Shown: positions 53,400-61,600, counted from the stretch's first letter. The stretch: 64,000 bases of DNA from Negadavirga shengliensis (GCF_042652345.1 NZ_JBHSJJ010000023.1:6891-70890), one strand, 5' to 3'. Made by a program: numbers and translations. Notes: generated from the sequence alone by a model not told the origin.

Positions 53400-54383
53400 G
53401 ATTCGATCCGCCCGTGGCGGAGAAGCAATCCCTTAGTATACGCTCCCGTCCAGAGATCGCTTCGTCGCGGGCAAGATTTCCGTCAATTATACCGACAGGT
53501 TTCCGCTCCTGGCGTATGACGAAAAAATTTAGCATTAAGAGGAGGTTTTACCGACTAAACCGGGAAAGCAGTCTCATTTTTGGACGTGATCGAGAAGGCA
53601 TTGCCTGCTTGGCTCTGTCTGATTCGTTGTTACTTTTCTCAAGCAACCGCAAAATACCTTGCAGACAATGAAATAGTCGGGGCTTTTCCCAAGCACGAAG
53701 TGCTTGAACCTCAATAACCCCCAGTGCAACTGGGGGATCATCAGGCCAAAATTACCATCCCACAACTCCGGAGGAGTTGAACCTTACCCATCGCCATTGC
53801 CGGGGATAAAAGCCCAAATGTCGATGTTTTAGCATTTTGTCAGCCACTTCCCCACACCGCAAGGCCTATTTAGTTAGGGCCATTGCAAATGGCCTATTGA
53901 CGTTTGTATTATATATTATAGATTTACCGATAGAAGGGTGTAGTGGCATACTACACCCAGGAGAGGGGCATCGGAAAATCGCGGGAATGCGGAGGGGAGA
54001 GGGGGGTGAGTCTACCCTCCGGCGGCTTCGTGATCGTTGGTTCAACCCCTTCAGGGTTGGGGATTTTGAGGATTGTTTGCCCCCGGGTTGCTGAATGTAT
54101 TACCCCTTCGGGGTAGGGTACTGAAAGGTTTAGTGGGTGTACGGTTATGGGGACTTGCGGTGGCGGAGTCGCGGGTGATCTTGCGGCGACTACTGGATGT
54201 AGCCCCTGGCTGCCTGAAGGCAATAAGGAAGATTAAAATCCCCATTTGATGACTTGTGAATAAAATACCCCAAGGTACACAAACCCAACATTGAATGGGT
54301 GGGCTTATATACCTTTGGTTTACAGGTATACAAGTTATGGGCAATGGCTGGAACCTTATCCAAAAATTGATTATTTTTGACAT
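53400..54383. repeat. Cluster of intergenic hairpin repeats
   Basis: Four separate stems lie in a stretch without genes: CCCCCAGT-GCA-ACTGGGGG (53718-53736), CAACTCC-GGA-GGAGTTG (53763-53779), CAACCC-CTTCA-GGGTTG (54043-54059) and TACCCC-TTC-GGGGTA (54101-54115). The last three look like members of one family with changed but still paired arms. The rest of 53246-54383 holds no convincing gene; short frames there lack family features. Confidence 0.6.
53879..53970. repeat. Hairpin repeat R4, copy 1
   Basis: Starts GCCATTGCAAATGGCCT, contains ACCGATAGAAGGG and the stem GGGTGTAGT-GGCAT-ACTACACCC (53936-53958). A second copy at 54792 cuts the HepT gene. Confidence 0.7.
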
Positions 54384-54677
54384 ATGGACCATTTGGATTT
54401 TTACCGTGATATCATTTTAAAGCTCAAGCCTGAACTGGAAAAGCGGTATTTGGTAAATTCTATTGGCTTATTTGGCTCTGTTGTAAGACCGGATTTTTCT
54501 GAAAATACCAGCGACATAGACATACTTGTGGATTTTAAAGAACCAGTGGGGATAGAATTTATCGAATTAGGGGATTACCTGGAAAAAATTCTGAACAAGA
54601 AAGTGGACCTCGTTTCCAAAAAAGGTATAAAACCAAAATATTTGCGAGCCATTGAATCGGAGATTATCTATGTCTAG
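54384..54677 (+). CDS. MNT-type nucleotidyltransferase antitoxin
   Basis: 97 residues. The minimal nucleotidyltransferase fold is complete: LFGSVVRPDFSENTSDIDIL has the GS-x-x-R and DxD motifs. Such proteins pair with HepT toxins; several MNT members AMPylate the partner toxin. The expected HepT gene overlaps its end by eight bases but is truncated, so this antitoxin is now probably orphaned. Confidence 0.85.
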   Translation: MDHLDFYRDIILKLKPELEKRYLVNSIGLFGSVVRPDFSENTSDIDILVDFKEPVGIEFIELGDYLEKILNKKVDLVSKKGIKPKYLRAIESEIIYV

Positions 54678-54813
54678 GCGTGACCCGGGTTTATTAATAG
54701 AAGACATAATCGAAAGTGGCGAAAAAATTCTGGCCTATACAGGGACAATGAGTTTTGAAGCATTCTTATCTGATCCAAAAATGTTGATGCTGCCATTGCA
54801 AATGGCCTGTTGA
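54670..54813 (+). pseudogene. Truncated HepT-type toxin
   Basis: Begins at ATG 54670 inside the antitoxin's stop. The 47 residues MSRRDPGLLIEDIIESGEKI and LAYTGTMSFEAFLSDPKM match the first third of HepT (normal length 110-140), then enter repeat R4 copy 2 at 54792 and stop at 54813. The catalytic RNase motif (Rx4-6H) is beyond the break, so the toxin should be dead. Confidence 0.7.
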
Positions 54814-54883
54814 AGTTCGCGTTTTTAATCATAGATCACCGATAGAAGGGTGTAGTGGTATACTACACCAAGGAGAGAGGAGC
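54792..54883. repeat. Hairpin repeat R4, copy 2 (inside HepT)
   Basis: GCCATTGCAAATGGCCT, ACCGATAGAAGGG-like text and the stem GGTGTAGT-GGTAT-ACTACACC (54849-54869). Compared with copy 1 the outermost pair is lost and the loop differs. It interrupts the HepT gene. Confidence 0.7.
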
Positions 54884-54898
54884 ATTCGGATCGGGGCC

Positions 54899-55020
54899 TT
54901 GGATTCAACGGGCGGCACCAAATAACTATATAAATCAGTATCTTTAAGAAGTTAAGAATAAGCTTGAAGTGAACGGCCCAGAATGCCCGTCGTCTCCAGG
55001 CTGAATCCCGTTGTGTGCAG
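54899..55020. repeat. attC-like site A upstream of 55048 gene
   Basis: Near-identical over about 110 bases to 63761-63872. Outer stem CCTTGGA with TCCAGG, inner stem ACGGGC (54907-54912) with GCCCGT, closing in the core GTTGTGTGCAG (55010-55020). The layout (paired arms, central variable part, GTT core) is that of an integron attC site. No integrase is in the window. Confidence 0.5.
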
Positions 55021-55047
55021 TTAGACCCATTCCTAATTTAACCGGTT

Positions 55048-55743
55048 ATGAAAAGTAAACATATTATTTTTCTTGAAGTGATTATTGGCATAATTGCAAT
55101 AGCGCTTTCTATTATTTGGATCAATAAAGACCGGGCTGAACCAGAGCCTTATATAACGTTGTTAGTTTCCATACTGCCTTTAGTGGACGCCATAAGACGC
55201 ATAAGGAAACCTGATGTTTTCACAGACGAGCAACACTTTGTTTTATCGTATATTTCAACAGACCCTCAGGCTGCGACAAGGGGAAGTTGGTTGTATCCGT
55301 TACACCAACAACTTACTTACCGTGGATACAAAAAGAGTGAAGTGACAACCATATTATCCGAGCTGGAAGAAAAAAAAATAATTCAATATGTTAAAGTTTC
55401 ATCCTATAATGACTTGCTGAGGAAAAAAACTAAAGCTCCGGCATATAAAATTACACCCAAGGGTATAGACTATATAAGCAGAAACAAGCAGTTGCTCCCC
55501 AAGATTCAAGACACTTATTATTACACGATCAGACTTTATGGCGAAGAACAAGACAATCAACTCTTTTTAGAAGCATTGAGGGAGCTGGATTTTGTACAAC
55601 AGCAAACTCGTTTTATAACTGACAACGATGAAGGTTTCTGTACAATAGCTGTTTTTTCTTATATGCCCATAAGTGAGATGGTAGTGCGCCAGCTTGAAAA
55701 AATACATAAGGTGAGAATACTTACCTTTAAAGAAGACAATTGA
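55048..55743 (+). CDS. Membrane protein with winged-helix-like domain, unknown function
   Basis: 231 residues: two N-terminal hydrophobic segments (7-24 and 36-47), then a domain like a winged helix (FVLSYISTDPQ, KKSEVTTILSELEEKKIIQY, with basic KVSSYNDLLRKKTKAPAYKI) and a C-terminal alpha/beta part. It does not match a family I can name. Flanked by attC-like cores on both sides: GTTGTGTGCAG before it and CTGCATACAACCGG right after its stop. It may be a gene cassette. Confidence 0.6.
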   Translation: MKSKHIIFLEVIIGIIAIALSIIWINKDRAEPEPYITLLVSILPLVDAIRRIRKPDVFTDEQHFVLSYISTDPQAATRGSWLYPLHQQLTYRGYKKSEVTTILSELEEKKIIQYVKVSSYNDLLRKKTKAPAYKITPKGIDYISRNKQLLPKIQDTYYYTIRLYGEEQDNQLFLEALRELDFVQQQTRFITDNDEGFCTIAVFSYMPISEMVVRQLEKIHKVRILTFKEDN

Positions 55744-55744
55744 A

Positions 55745-55849
55745 CTGCATACAACCGGTAGTTTTGCGTCAGCAGGACGACAAATAAATCTTCATCCAAG
55801 TGCTACACTCGGCTATATATCCCGCTGACCGGACCGTAAGGCAACAAAC
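55745..55849. repeat. attC-like arm set after the 55048 gene
   Basis: CTGCATACAACCGG (55745-55758) is nearly the reverse complement of the GTTGTGTGCAG core upstream of the gene. GTCAGCAGG (55768-55776) pairs with CCCGCTGAC (55821-55829) with one mismatch, and AGTTTTGC with GCAACAAACT. The right core is missing. Beyond it the 56048 stretch holds a promoter only. Confidence 0.45.
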
Positions 55850-55978
55850 TATCCTACCCAGGAATAAGCAACCAGGAATTAAAACCAGACTGATCCCCAC
55901 AGTCTGACCGTTCAAATTCTGACTCTGTAAATCAGTTTAATAAGGCAAGGATACTTATTTCAATATTTCCTAAAAACG

Positions 55979-56019
55979 ATAAATATTTATTGTATATCAA
56001 TAAATATTTATTACATTTG
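55979..56019 (+). promoter_or_regulatory. Promoter and twin operator for DUF2975-HTH pair
   Basis: TTG (55990-55992), 19 bases, then TACATTTG (56012-56019) fits the Bacteroidota promoter TTG-N19-TAnnTTTG. Two perfect palindromes overlap it: ATAAATATTTAT (55979-55990) and AATAAATATTTATT (55999-56012), centres 21 bases apart, two helical turns. They are probably sites for the HTH protein encoded downstream. Confidence 0.65.
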
Positions 56020-56048
56020 GGAAATAGTTTAAAATTCTAAAAATCATT

Positions 56049-56528
56049 ATGAAAAGAACTCCAACCCTATTTCTTCAGGCGGTCATTGTGCTTATCGGCA
56101 TGGTGGCGCTTGCCATTTTGATCCGGTTTCCCTTGACCGAGGGAAGGGCCGCAAACTTGGATTTGTTCAGCATTTACGCTGCCCCGTTCATCTTGTATGG
56201 ATACGCGGCATCCATCGCTTTTTTTGTTGCACTGTATAAGGCGTTCAGACTACTTGGATACATCGGGCAAAATAAAGTATTCTCATCGGACGCTGTGGGG
56301 ACTTTAAGGAGCATAAAGTATTGTGCAATCGTATTAAGTATTTTAATTGTGGCCGCAGGACTGTACATAAGGATATCCCATGACAAAGAGGACGATCCTG
56401 CGGGTTTTCTTGCCATTTGCATCGTGACCACTTTTGTTGCTATCGTCATTGCAACTGCTGCGGCAGTCTTTGAAAAAATCCTGCAGAATGCCATAGATAT
56501 GAAATCTGAAAATGACTTAACCATTTAA
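56049..56528 (+). CDS. DUF2975 membrane protein
   Basis: 159 residues, four membrane helices (about 9-29, 44-66, 91-110, 119-141). YGYAASIAFFVALYKAFRLL and NKVFSSDAVGTLRSIKYCAI are typical of DUF2975. In many bacteria this protein is encoded next to a small Cro/C1-like regulator, as here (three bases downstream). Role in regulation or signalling is not known. Confidence 0.85.
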   Translation: MKRTPTLFLQAVIVLIGMVALAILIRFPLTEGRAANLDLFSIYAAPFILYGYAASIAFFVALYKAFRLLGYIGQNKVFSSDAVGTLRSIKYCAIVLSILIVAAGLYIRISHDKEDDPAGFLAICIVTTFVAIVIATAAAVFEKILQNAIDMKSENDLTI

Positions 56529-56531
56529 GCT

Positions 56532-56759
56532 ATGGCAATCATTGTAAACTTAGACGTGATGATGGCAAAGCGAAAAATTTCTCTGAATGAGCTTTCTGAA
56601 AGAGTTGATTTGACCTTGTCTAACCTTTCCATCTTAAAGACAGGCAAGGCGAAAGCAATCCGTTTCAGCACCTTAGAGGCAATTTGTAAGGCATTAGACT
56701 GCCAACCAGGGGATATTTTGGAATATGTAAATGACAAAAAGGGAACAGCGATCCCTTGA
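56532..56759 (+). CDS. Small Cro/C1-type HTH regulator (YozG-like)
   Basis: 75 residues: MAIIVNLDVMMAKRKISLNE, LSERVDLTLSNLSILKTGKA, FSTLEAICKALDCQPGDILE. This is the single-domain XRE regulator that always follows DUF2975. It likely binds the AT-rich palindromes at the promoter of the pair. It is followed by a 594-base stretch with no gene. Confidence 0.9.
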   Translation: MAIIVNLDVMMAKRKISLNELSERVDLTLSNLSILKTGKAKAIRFSTLEAICKALDCQPGDILEYVNDKKGTAIP

Positions 56760-57290
56760 CATGGGCGGGCGGTTCAGCGGTTAAATCAAGCTTTCCGGCT
56801 ATGGCGGGGCAGGTTGTGAATAGGTCAAGTTTGTGCTGGGTGGAACTCATGGACCTTGGTTTGATCCATCAACATAGCAGGCAGTGGGAAAGGGCCGGCC
56901 TGGCTTCCGGGTACTTTGAAAATTTATAATTTTTTTCACGCCGGGTTGGTTGGGATTTTTTTGGGGAAATGGTTCGATTGGACATATAAAAAAAGTTGAA
57001 ACTAAAGGATTTTTGAATAGGGTTGTTTGATACGTTGGTTTGTTTTTTATAAATATTCAGGTATTTAATAATGAATTTCTGTTATTTATGCATAAAAAAT
57101 ACCGTGATTAGGGTATTTTTTAATTGGTTAGGATTTTTTAGTTTTAATACGCAGGTTGATAAATCGAAACGGTAGGGGGTAGGCATTCTGGGCTGGGGTC
57201 TCATTGCAGCATGTGATCGGGGAGATCAGGCAAATAGGGGTCCGATGAGGACATGGGCCTGGAATATAAAAGGAGGCAAAAACGCACCAA
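56760..57290. other. Gene-free stretch
   Basis: About 530 bases, AT-rich in its middle, with no frame that looks coding. It ends at the attC-like element before the 57354 gene. Confidence 0.5.
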
Positions 57291-57347
57291 GCCAACAGCA
57301 TGTTGCAATAGAGCGGGGAAAAACCGCGCCAATAAACGTTATGTGCA
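57291..57347. repeat. Compact attC-like element before the 57354 gene
   Basis: CCAACAGC followed by TGTTGCAATAGAGCGGGG (57301-57318), then CCGCGCC (57324-57330) and the core ACGTTATGTGCA (57336-57347). The left part is similar to AACAGCACATTTGCAATAGG at 58351, after the gene. Confidence 0.5.
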
Positions 57348-57353
57348 ATTTTT

Positions 57354-58340
57354 ATGAACAGAAAGAGTCTACTAAATCAACTTGAATTAGCATACGTACC
57401 ATTGACAGCGTATGAATTCGCAATAGTCAAGGACGATAAATTGATTGATAGGGCACTTGAGAAAGCAAGCCTTTATCTAATAGGACAAAGACCAGTTATT
57501 ACTTTTGAAAATGTAATTCTTGATACGACTGTATATCAATTGAATTTTGAAATCCATCAAAAAGGTAATCCGAATATATTAAAATGCCAACTGCCGTTTG
57601 ACCAAGAAATATTTGGGTTAATGGATGACAATCTTGTTGACGTAGCATTTAATTTTCTTGACAAGTCTATTAAACAAGATAAGCCACCATTTCAAAATAT
57701 TCATGGTTTTTCTTTAGTCAGACATATGAAAGAAGGAAAAGAGTTTATTATTTGGTTTTCCCCAGAAAAACTTCTCCAAAATTGGCGGAAAGGAATTATT
57801 GACTGCGAAATTGACGGAGACTGGAAATCATTTGGTAATTACAAGGTGCATTATGTTGGTAAAGCAACAAAGCAAAGTATTTTAAAACGACTGACTGGAC
57901 ATTCTACATTTCAAGACATTCTATCTTTGGAAGCTCCTGTAACTGAAAAACAATTACCAGCTAATGAAATAGTAATTCTTTCTTTTGAGTTTCAAGACAA
58001 CTTGCAAATTCAATCATTTGGAGATGGCGCTGATACAAAAGAGATGGTCGCCTCATTACTTGGAGAAAATTACCCTGAACAGGAAAAAGTATTTCTTGAT
58101 GCTGAAAAAGCTTTAATTAAATCCATGCAGCCATCTTACAACAAAGAGTTATTCAATAATTATCCAGTTAGTAAGGATGGACTCTATCATGATAATTATG
58201 ATGCTATTTCATACACATTCATTGACCCAATAGTTTTGACTTATGAAGAAGGCGAAATACGAGGCGGACTAACCCATATTGGTGGAGATGCCATTTTAAT
58301 TCTTGATAACAAAGAATTTAAACTTGCAAAACATGAATAA
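57354..58340 (+). CDS. Orphan protein, possible GIY-YIG-like fold
   Basis: 328 residues. The middle reads YKVHYVGKATKQSILKRLTG with H next, and later LDAEKALIKSMQPSYNKELF, which resembles the GIY-YIG nuclease pattern (Y-x-G-KA, R, E, and N). The similarity is by eye and weak; the N-terminal 150 residues match nothing I know. Flanked by inverted copies of GTTATGTGCA, before it (57338-57347) and as TGCACATAAC after its stop (58344-58353), so it resembles a mobile cassette. Base composition is more AT-rich than its neighbours. Confidence 0.5.
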   Translation: MNRKSLLNQLELAYVPLTAYEFAIVKDDKLIDRALEKASLYLIGQRPVITFENVILDTTVYQLNFEIHQKGNPNILKCQLPFDQEIFGLMDDNLVDVAFNFLDKSIKQDKPPFQNIHGFSLVRHMKEGKEFIIWFSPEKLLQNWRKGIIDCEIDGDWKSFGNYKVHYVGKATKQSILKRLTGHSTFQDILSLEAPVTEKQLPANEIVILSFEFQDNLQIQSFGDGADTKEMVASLLGENYPEQEKVFLDAEKALIKSMQPSYNKELFNNYPVSKDGLYHDNYDAISYTFIDPIVLTYEEGEIRGGLTHIGGDAILILDNKEFKLAKHE

Positions 58341-58343
58341 AAC

Positions 58344-58480
58344 TGCACATAACAGCACATTTGCAATAGGCGGGGTTTCATCCTCCGCAGACAGTTTTGT
58401 GGTTACAGGAAGTTCAGTTCTCCGCATCAACATTTGTGGTAAAAATCCCGCCCATCGCAAATCTTCCAACCGACGTGTGT
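58344..58480. repeat. attC-like element after the 57354 gene
   Basis: TGCACATAAC (58344-58353), CATTTGCAATAGGCGGG (58358-58374) and CCCGCCCATCGCAAAT (58447-58462) form a long imperfect stem, with CGACGTGTGTG (58471-58480) in the place of the right core. The group II intron remnant starts at or just inside this point. Confidence 0.5.
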
Positions 58481-59453
58481 GATTTGAATCAGCCCCTAGG
58501 GGCTGAATGCTTTGAAATGGATGGAGGATTATTGGGCAACCGGTAGAGAGGCCCTCCGATGGTCCCGGTTGACCGGGAGAGCAGCCATCAAACCACCGTT
58601 CGGCTGAGCTCACGCCGAAGCCTTGCGCTGCATACCTGGGAAACCGGAATGTGGTGAACGGTTAAGGAAAAACGGGGACAATGATCCCTGTAGGTATGTA
58701 CTTTGAAGCTGAACCCCGAAAGCTTTCGGGGTGAACCAACGATGAAGTCTCGAGAAGGCAAATCATGATTTGAAAAACAGGTAATTACGGGAGTATCTGT
58801 GATAAGTGTGGCGGACGTCCGGAAGATACAGGCCACACCGCATCCGGGGTAAAGTTGGCAGAGCCTGTCCCGTTTACGGGAAACGCAGTACAGGCCATTT
58901 CAATGCCTGCCTCGTCCCGAAAGCCTTCGGGATCGGGGGAACAAGTGAACTCTACATCCCTCTGTAAAATCGAAAGAGGAATCAGACTTTCAGGGAATGG
59001 GGAGGAGATGTAGGGGGAAGACTCATTCGTAGTAGTGATGAAGCTCCTGTAATGGGAGAAGCTATGGAACCGACTGGCCTCAGGGAGCTATTTCCCTGAG
59101 CCTGTCAAGCAAGTAGAGATACCCAAGAAGGATGGAGGTGTCCGCAAATTAGGCGTACCCACCCTTCTTGAACGCATCGCCCGGCAAGTAGTACGTGAGC
59201 ATCTGGAGAGACAACTTGAGCCCCTGTTCCATGAGAGTTCCTTTGGCTATCGACCCAAGCGCAATTCATGCTCGGGCAAATGCGTCAAAGGATGAAATCC
59301 TTCCATCTGGAATTGCACCCTGTAAAGACCAAAATTGTCAACCTTCATGACTGGTCGGAGACTAAGTATCCCCGAAAGTATGATTTTCTCGGATGTAAAA
59401 AGACGCGTAATTCCAGCGTTAAGTCAACTTACAAAAAATTTGCATATGGCTAG
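58475..59453 (+). mobile_element. Degraded group II intron
   Basis: The 58600-58705 part can fold as a domain I arm (GCATACC paired with GGTATGT, inner GGGAAACC) and ends TTGAAGCTGAACC, as in bacterial group II introns. It is followed by a broken reverse transcriptase (59053-59453). I see no domain V, and a large internal deletion has removed the catalytic part of the protein. The 5' end is uncertain: GTGTG at 58475 is possible, which would put the insertion in the core of the attC-like element. Confidence 0.6.
59053..59453 (+). pseudogene. Group II intron reverse transcriptase remnant
   Basis: Frame 1 (59053-59295) reads WEKLWNRLASGSYFPEPVKQ, VEIPKKDGGVRKLGVPT, LLERIARQVVREHLE, ESSFGYRPKRNS, the first RT blocks of LtrA-type proteins, then stops. 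Frame 2 (about 59275-59453) continues with FHLELHPVKTKIVNLHD and YPRKYDFLGC, from the far side of the palm/thumb. The YADD active site between them is deleted. An in-frame TAA at 59050 also cuts the N-terminus. Inactive. Confidence 0.75.
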
Positions 59454-59470
59454 TTTTTTATTTACTTTGC

Positions 59471-59478
59471 CGTCTAAC
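59471..59478 (+). promoter_or_regulatory. MarR half-site upstream of marR gene
   Basis: CGTCTAAC, 12 bases before the MarR start, is the same 8-mer that forms the right half of the palindrome TTAGACGTCTAA at 59902. The region TTACTTTG just before it may be the -7 element. Confidence 0.45.
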
Positions 59479-59489
59479 TAAATAATGCT

Positions 59490-59885
59490 ATGCTTTCAAA
59501 GTTATTAGTTCACGTTACCAAAAAGCACAAAGACAAGATGACAACCTGTTTGAGAAAAATGGATATCTATGTGGGTCAGGATATTTTTCTACTTACTTTA
59601 CAAGCTCACGGTTCGCTTACTCAAAAAGAACTTAAAGACAAGCTAATGGTTGAATTTGCCACAATCAATAAGATCGTAAACCGCTCGGAGAAACGTGGAT
59701 TGGTAACTAAAACTAAAGACCCGGGCGACTTGCGGTCATCCATCGTCAAACTCACAAAGTCAGGAGAGGAAGTTACCGTAAAGATAAAGGAGTGTTGGAA
59801 AAAACTGGAAGATGATTTTTTTGCCGCACTGAACGATAAAGAAAAGGCACAACTACAAAAATTGTTGTCAAAACTGGATAAATAA
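59490..59885 (+). CDS. MarR-family transcriptional regulator
   Basis: 131 residues. Winged helix: GSLTQKELKDKLMVEFATIN and SEKRGLVTKTKDPGDLRSSI (wing with DPGDLRSS, similar to the family's D-x-R). Dimer helices at both ends. It heads a four-gene unit (MarR, NmrA-like, SDR, VOC); a shared 8-mer before its own start and before the next gene suggests self- and target regulation, probably released by a small aromatic or electrophilic compound (inference). Confidence 0.85.
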   Translation: MLSKLLVHVTKKHKDKMTTCLRKMDIYVGQDIFLLTLQAHGSLTQKELKDKLMVEFATINKIVNRSEKRGLVTKTKDPGDLRSSIVKLTKSGEEVTVKIKECWKKLEDDFFAALNDKEKAQLQKLLSKLDK

Positions 59886-59901
59886 ATATTTTCAAAAAAA
59901 C

Positions 59902-59914
59902 TTAGACGTCTAAC
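59902..59914. promoter_or_regulatory. MarR-type operator candidate
   Basis: TTAGACGTCTAA is a perfect 12-base palindrome in the 45-base gap between marR and the NmrA-like gene; with the following C it holds the same CGTCTAAC seen upstream of marR. The position would let the regulator block the NmrA-SDR-VOC genes. Confidence 0.6.
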
Positions 59915-59930
59915 TTAAAATAAATTGCAA

Positions 59931-60779
59931 ATGAAAAAAGTACTGATTGCAGGAGCAAGTGGAACAGCGGGCAGAACGATCACCAAAATGCTTGTAGGGA
60001 GTGGAAGGTATATCGTATATGGTTTAACTCATAAACAGGAAAACCAATCACGGTTGCAGGATTTGGGTTGCATTCCTGTTCTGGCCAATTTGACTGACAT
60101 GGAACAAGGCCTGGAAGCCATTAAAGAAATTCAGCCGGAAATCGTCATTTCCTCGGTAATGGGTTCGGGAGAGCGACCAGGCGAACAGGAACTTCAAATG
60201 GGTAAAAACCTAATTGAGATTTCAAAAGAAACCAGGATAGCTACTTACGTATACATTTCCGTTTTTCAGTGTGAAATAAAAACGGGAATTCCGCACTTTG
60301 AAGTGAAAGCAAAGATTGAGCAACTATTAAAATCATCAGGCTTAAACCACATCGTTATACGTCCGGCCACTTTTATGGATAGTTTGTTTATGCCCTGGTT
60401 TTTACAAACCGTAAAGGAACAAAGTACATTGGTAAGCCCAATGGAACTCAACACCAAAATCTCATATCTCCATACGCTGGACATTGCAGAGTTGGTTTTA
60501 TATGTGTTGCAGCAAAATCTGCCCAACGAAACCTACACTATAGGCGGACGGGCACTTTCCATAAGAGACCTACAACAAACCCTGGCTGAAAAAACACAAA
60601 CGGAAATCCGTTATCAAAAACTTCCCCCGGAACAGGTAAGACAAATGGCCGGAAAAGACATTGCCCTGATGGTGGATTATTTCAATAACCACGGATTTGA
60701 GGTACCTGAAAATACTTTGCCAAAAGACTACAAGCCTCAGCTCAGGGAATTTGAAGAAGAAATCGATCAATATTTATAA
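59931..60779 (+). CDS. NmrA-like NAD(P)-binding protein
   Basis: 282 residues from ATG 59931. Atypical SDR: glycine motif KVLIAGASGTAGRTITKML, FEVKAKIEQLLKSSGLNHI, VIRPATFMDSLFMPWFLQTV. NmrA-type proteins bind NAD(P) and can reduce quinones or azo compounds, or act as redox sensors. Second gene of the MarR unit; next gene starts 11 bases after its stop. Confidence 0.8.
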   Translation: MKKVLIAGASGTAGRTITKMLVGSGRYIVYGLTHKQENQSRLQDLGCIPVLANLTDMEQGLEAIKEIQPEIVISSVMGSGERPGEQELQMGKNLIEISKETRIATYVYISVFQCEIKTGIPHFEVKAKIEQLLKSSGLNHIVIRPATFMDSLFMPWFLQTVKEQSTLVSPMELNTKISYLHTLDIAELVLYVLQQNLPNETYTIGGRALSIRDLQQTLAEKTQTEIRYQKLPPEQVRQMAGKDIALMVDYFNNHGFEVPENTLPKDYKPQLREFEEEIDQYL

Positions 60780-60790
60780 TCAGAACCATT

Positions 60791-61597
60791 ATGGATTTAG
60801 GACTAAAAAATAAAACCGTACTTATTACCGGGGGAAGTTCGGGCATCGGTAAGGAGACAGCCTTGACTTATGCAAAAGAAAACGGGGTGAAAATAGCCGT
60901 AACTTATTTCAGGGGAAAACAAGCAGCTCTTGAGCTTATCGAACGTATAGAGAAGTCAGGAAATAAGGCCATGGCCGTTCCTATGTCATTAGCTGATTTT
61001 TCAAGTATTGAGAAAGCCTTTAGTGAAATCATTGACCGCTTCGGAAGCATCGATGTATTGATCAATAATGCCGTGTATTGGGGAGATGGCTCAGCTATGG
61101 GCAAATCCTTTGAAGAGATGCCCATTCAACAATGGCGTGACATTATCAGTATAAACCTTTTCGGTACAGTCAGGCTCACCCAATTGGTGCTGGCAAGTAT
61201 GCGGAAACAACAATTTGGACGCATTGTCAATGTTTCAAGTGACATTGCCCTGGACAGTATGGTTGGCTCAGGACCTTATGGTTCGCTTAAAGCCGCGCTT
61301 TTTGGTTTGACGTCCAACCTGGTTGTTGAAGCTTCCATGGATAACATTTTGACGAATGTGGTTTTACCCAGCCTCACCATGACTCCCAAAGCAGAACATC
61401 GGTTTCCAGATGAATTTAAAACGCTTGCTAAGGCTGCATTTCCGACCGGAAGAGTTACCATGCCTCAAGATGTTGCCTCACTGATCACCTATCTCGGCTC
61501 TGCTGCAAACAGCCACGTAAACGGGGAAATAATTAAAGCAACAGGAAAAGGATCGCAACCATTATTGAATTATATATTTAAAAACACAAACAAATAG
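60791..61597 (+). CDS. Short-chain dehydrogenase/reductase
   Basis: 268 residues with the complete classical motifs: VLITGGSSGIGKETALTYA, DVLINNAVYWG, IVNVSSDIALDS and YGSLK (catalytic Tyr and Lys). NAD(P)-dependent oxidation or reduction of an unknown alcohol or ketone. Third gene of the MarR unit; VOC gene starts three bases after its stop. Confidence 0.85.
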   Translation: MDLGLKNKTVLITGGSSGIGKETALTYAKENGVKIAVTYFRGKQAALELIERIEKSGNKAMAVPMSLADFSSIEKAFSEIIDRFGSIDVLINNAVYWGDGSAMGKSFEEMPIQQWRDIISINLFGTVRLTQLVLASMRKQQFGRIVNVSSDIALDSMVGSGPYGSLKAALFGLTSNLVVEASMDNILTNVVLPSLTMTPKAEHRFPDEFKTLAKAAFPTGRVTMPQDVASLITYLGSAANSHVNGEIIKATGKGSQPLLNYIFKNTNK

Positions 61598-61600
61598 ATT

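Noticed and set aside
54384..54677. Intact toxin-antitoxin system
   Set aside because: The antitoxin is complete but the HepT partner is cut at about residue 40, so the system is not functional as read.
58296..58836. Minus-strand frames over the intron and attC-like region
   Set aside because: They cross structural stems and the 5' part of the group II intron; the real coding evidence is on the plus strand.
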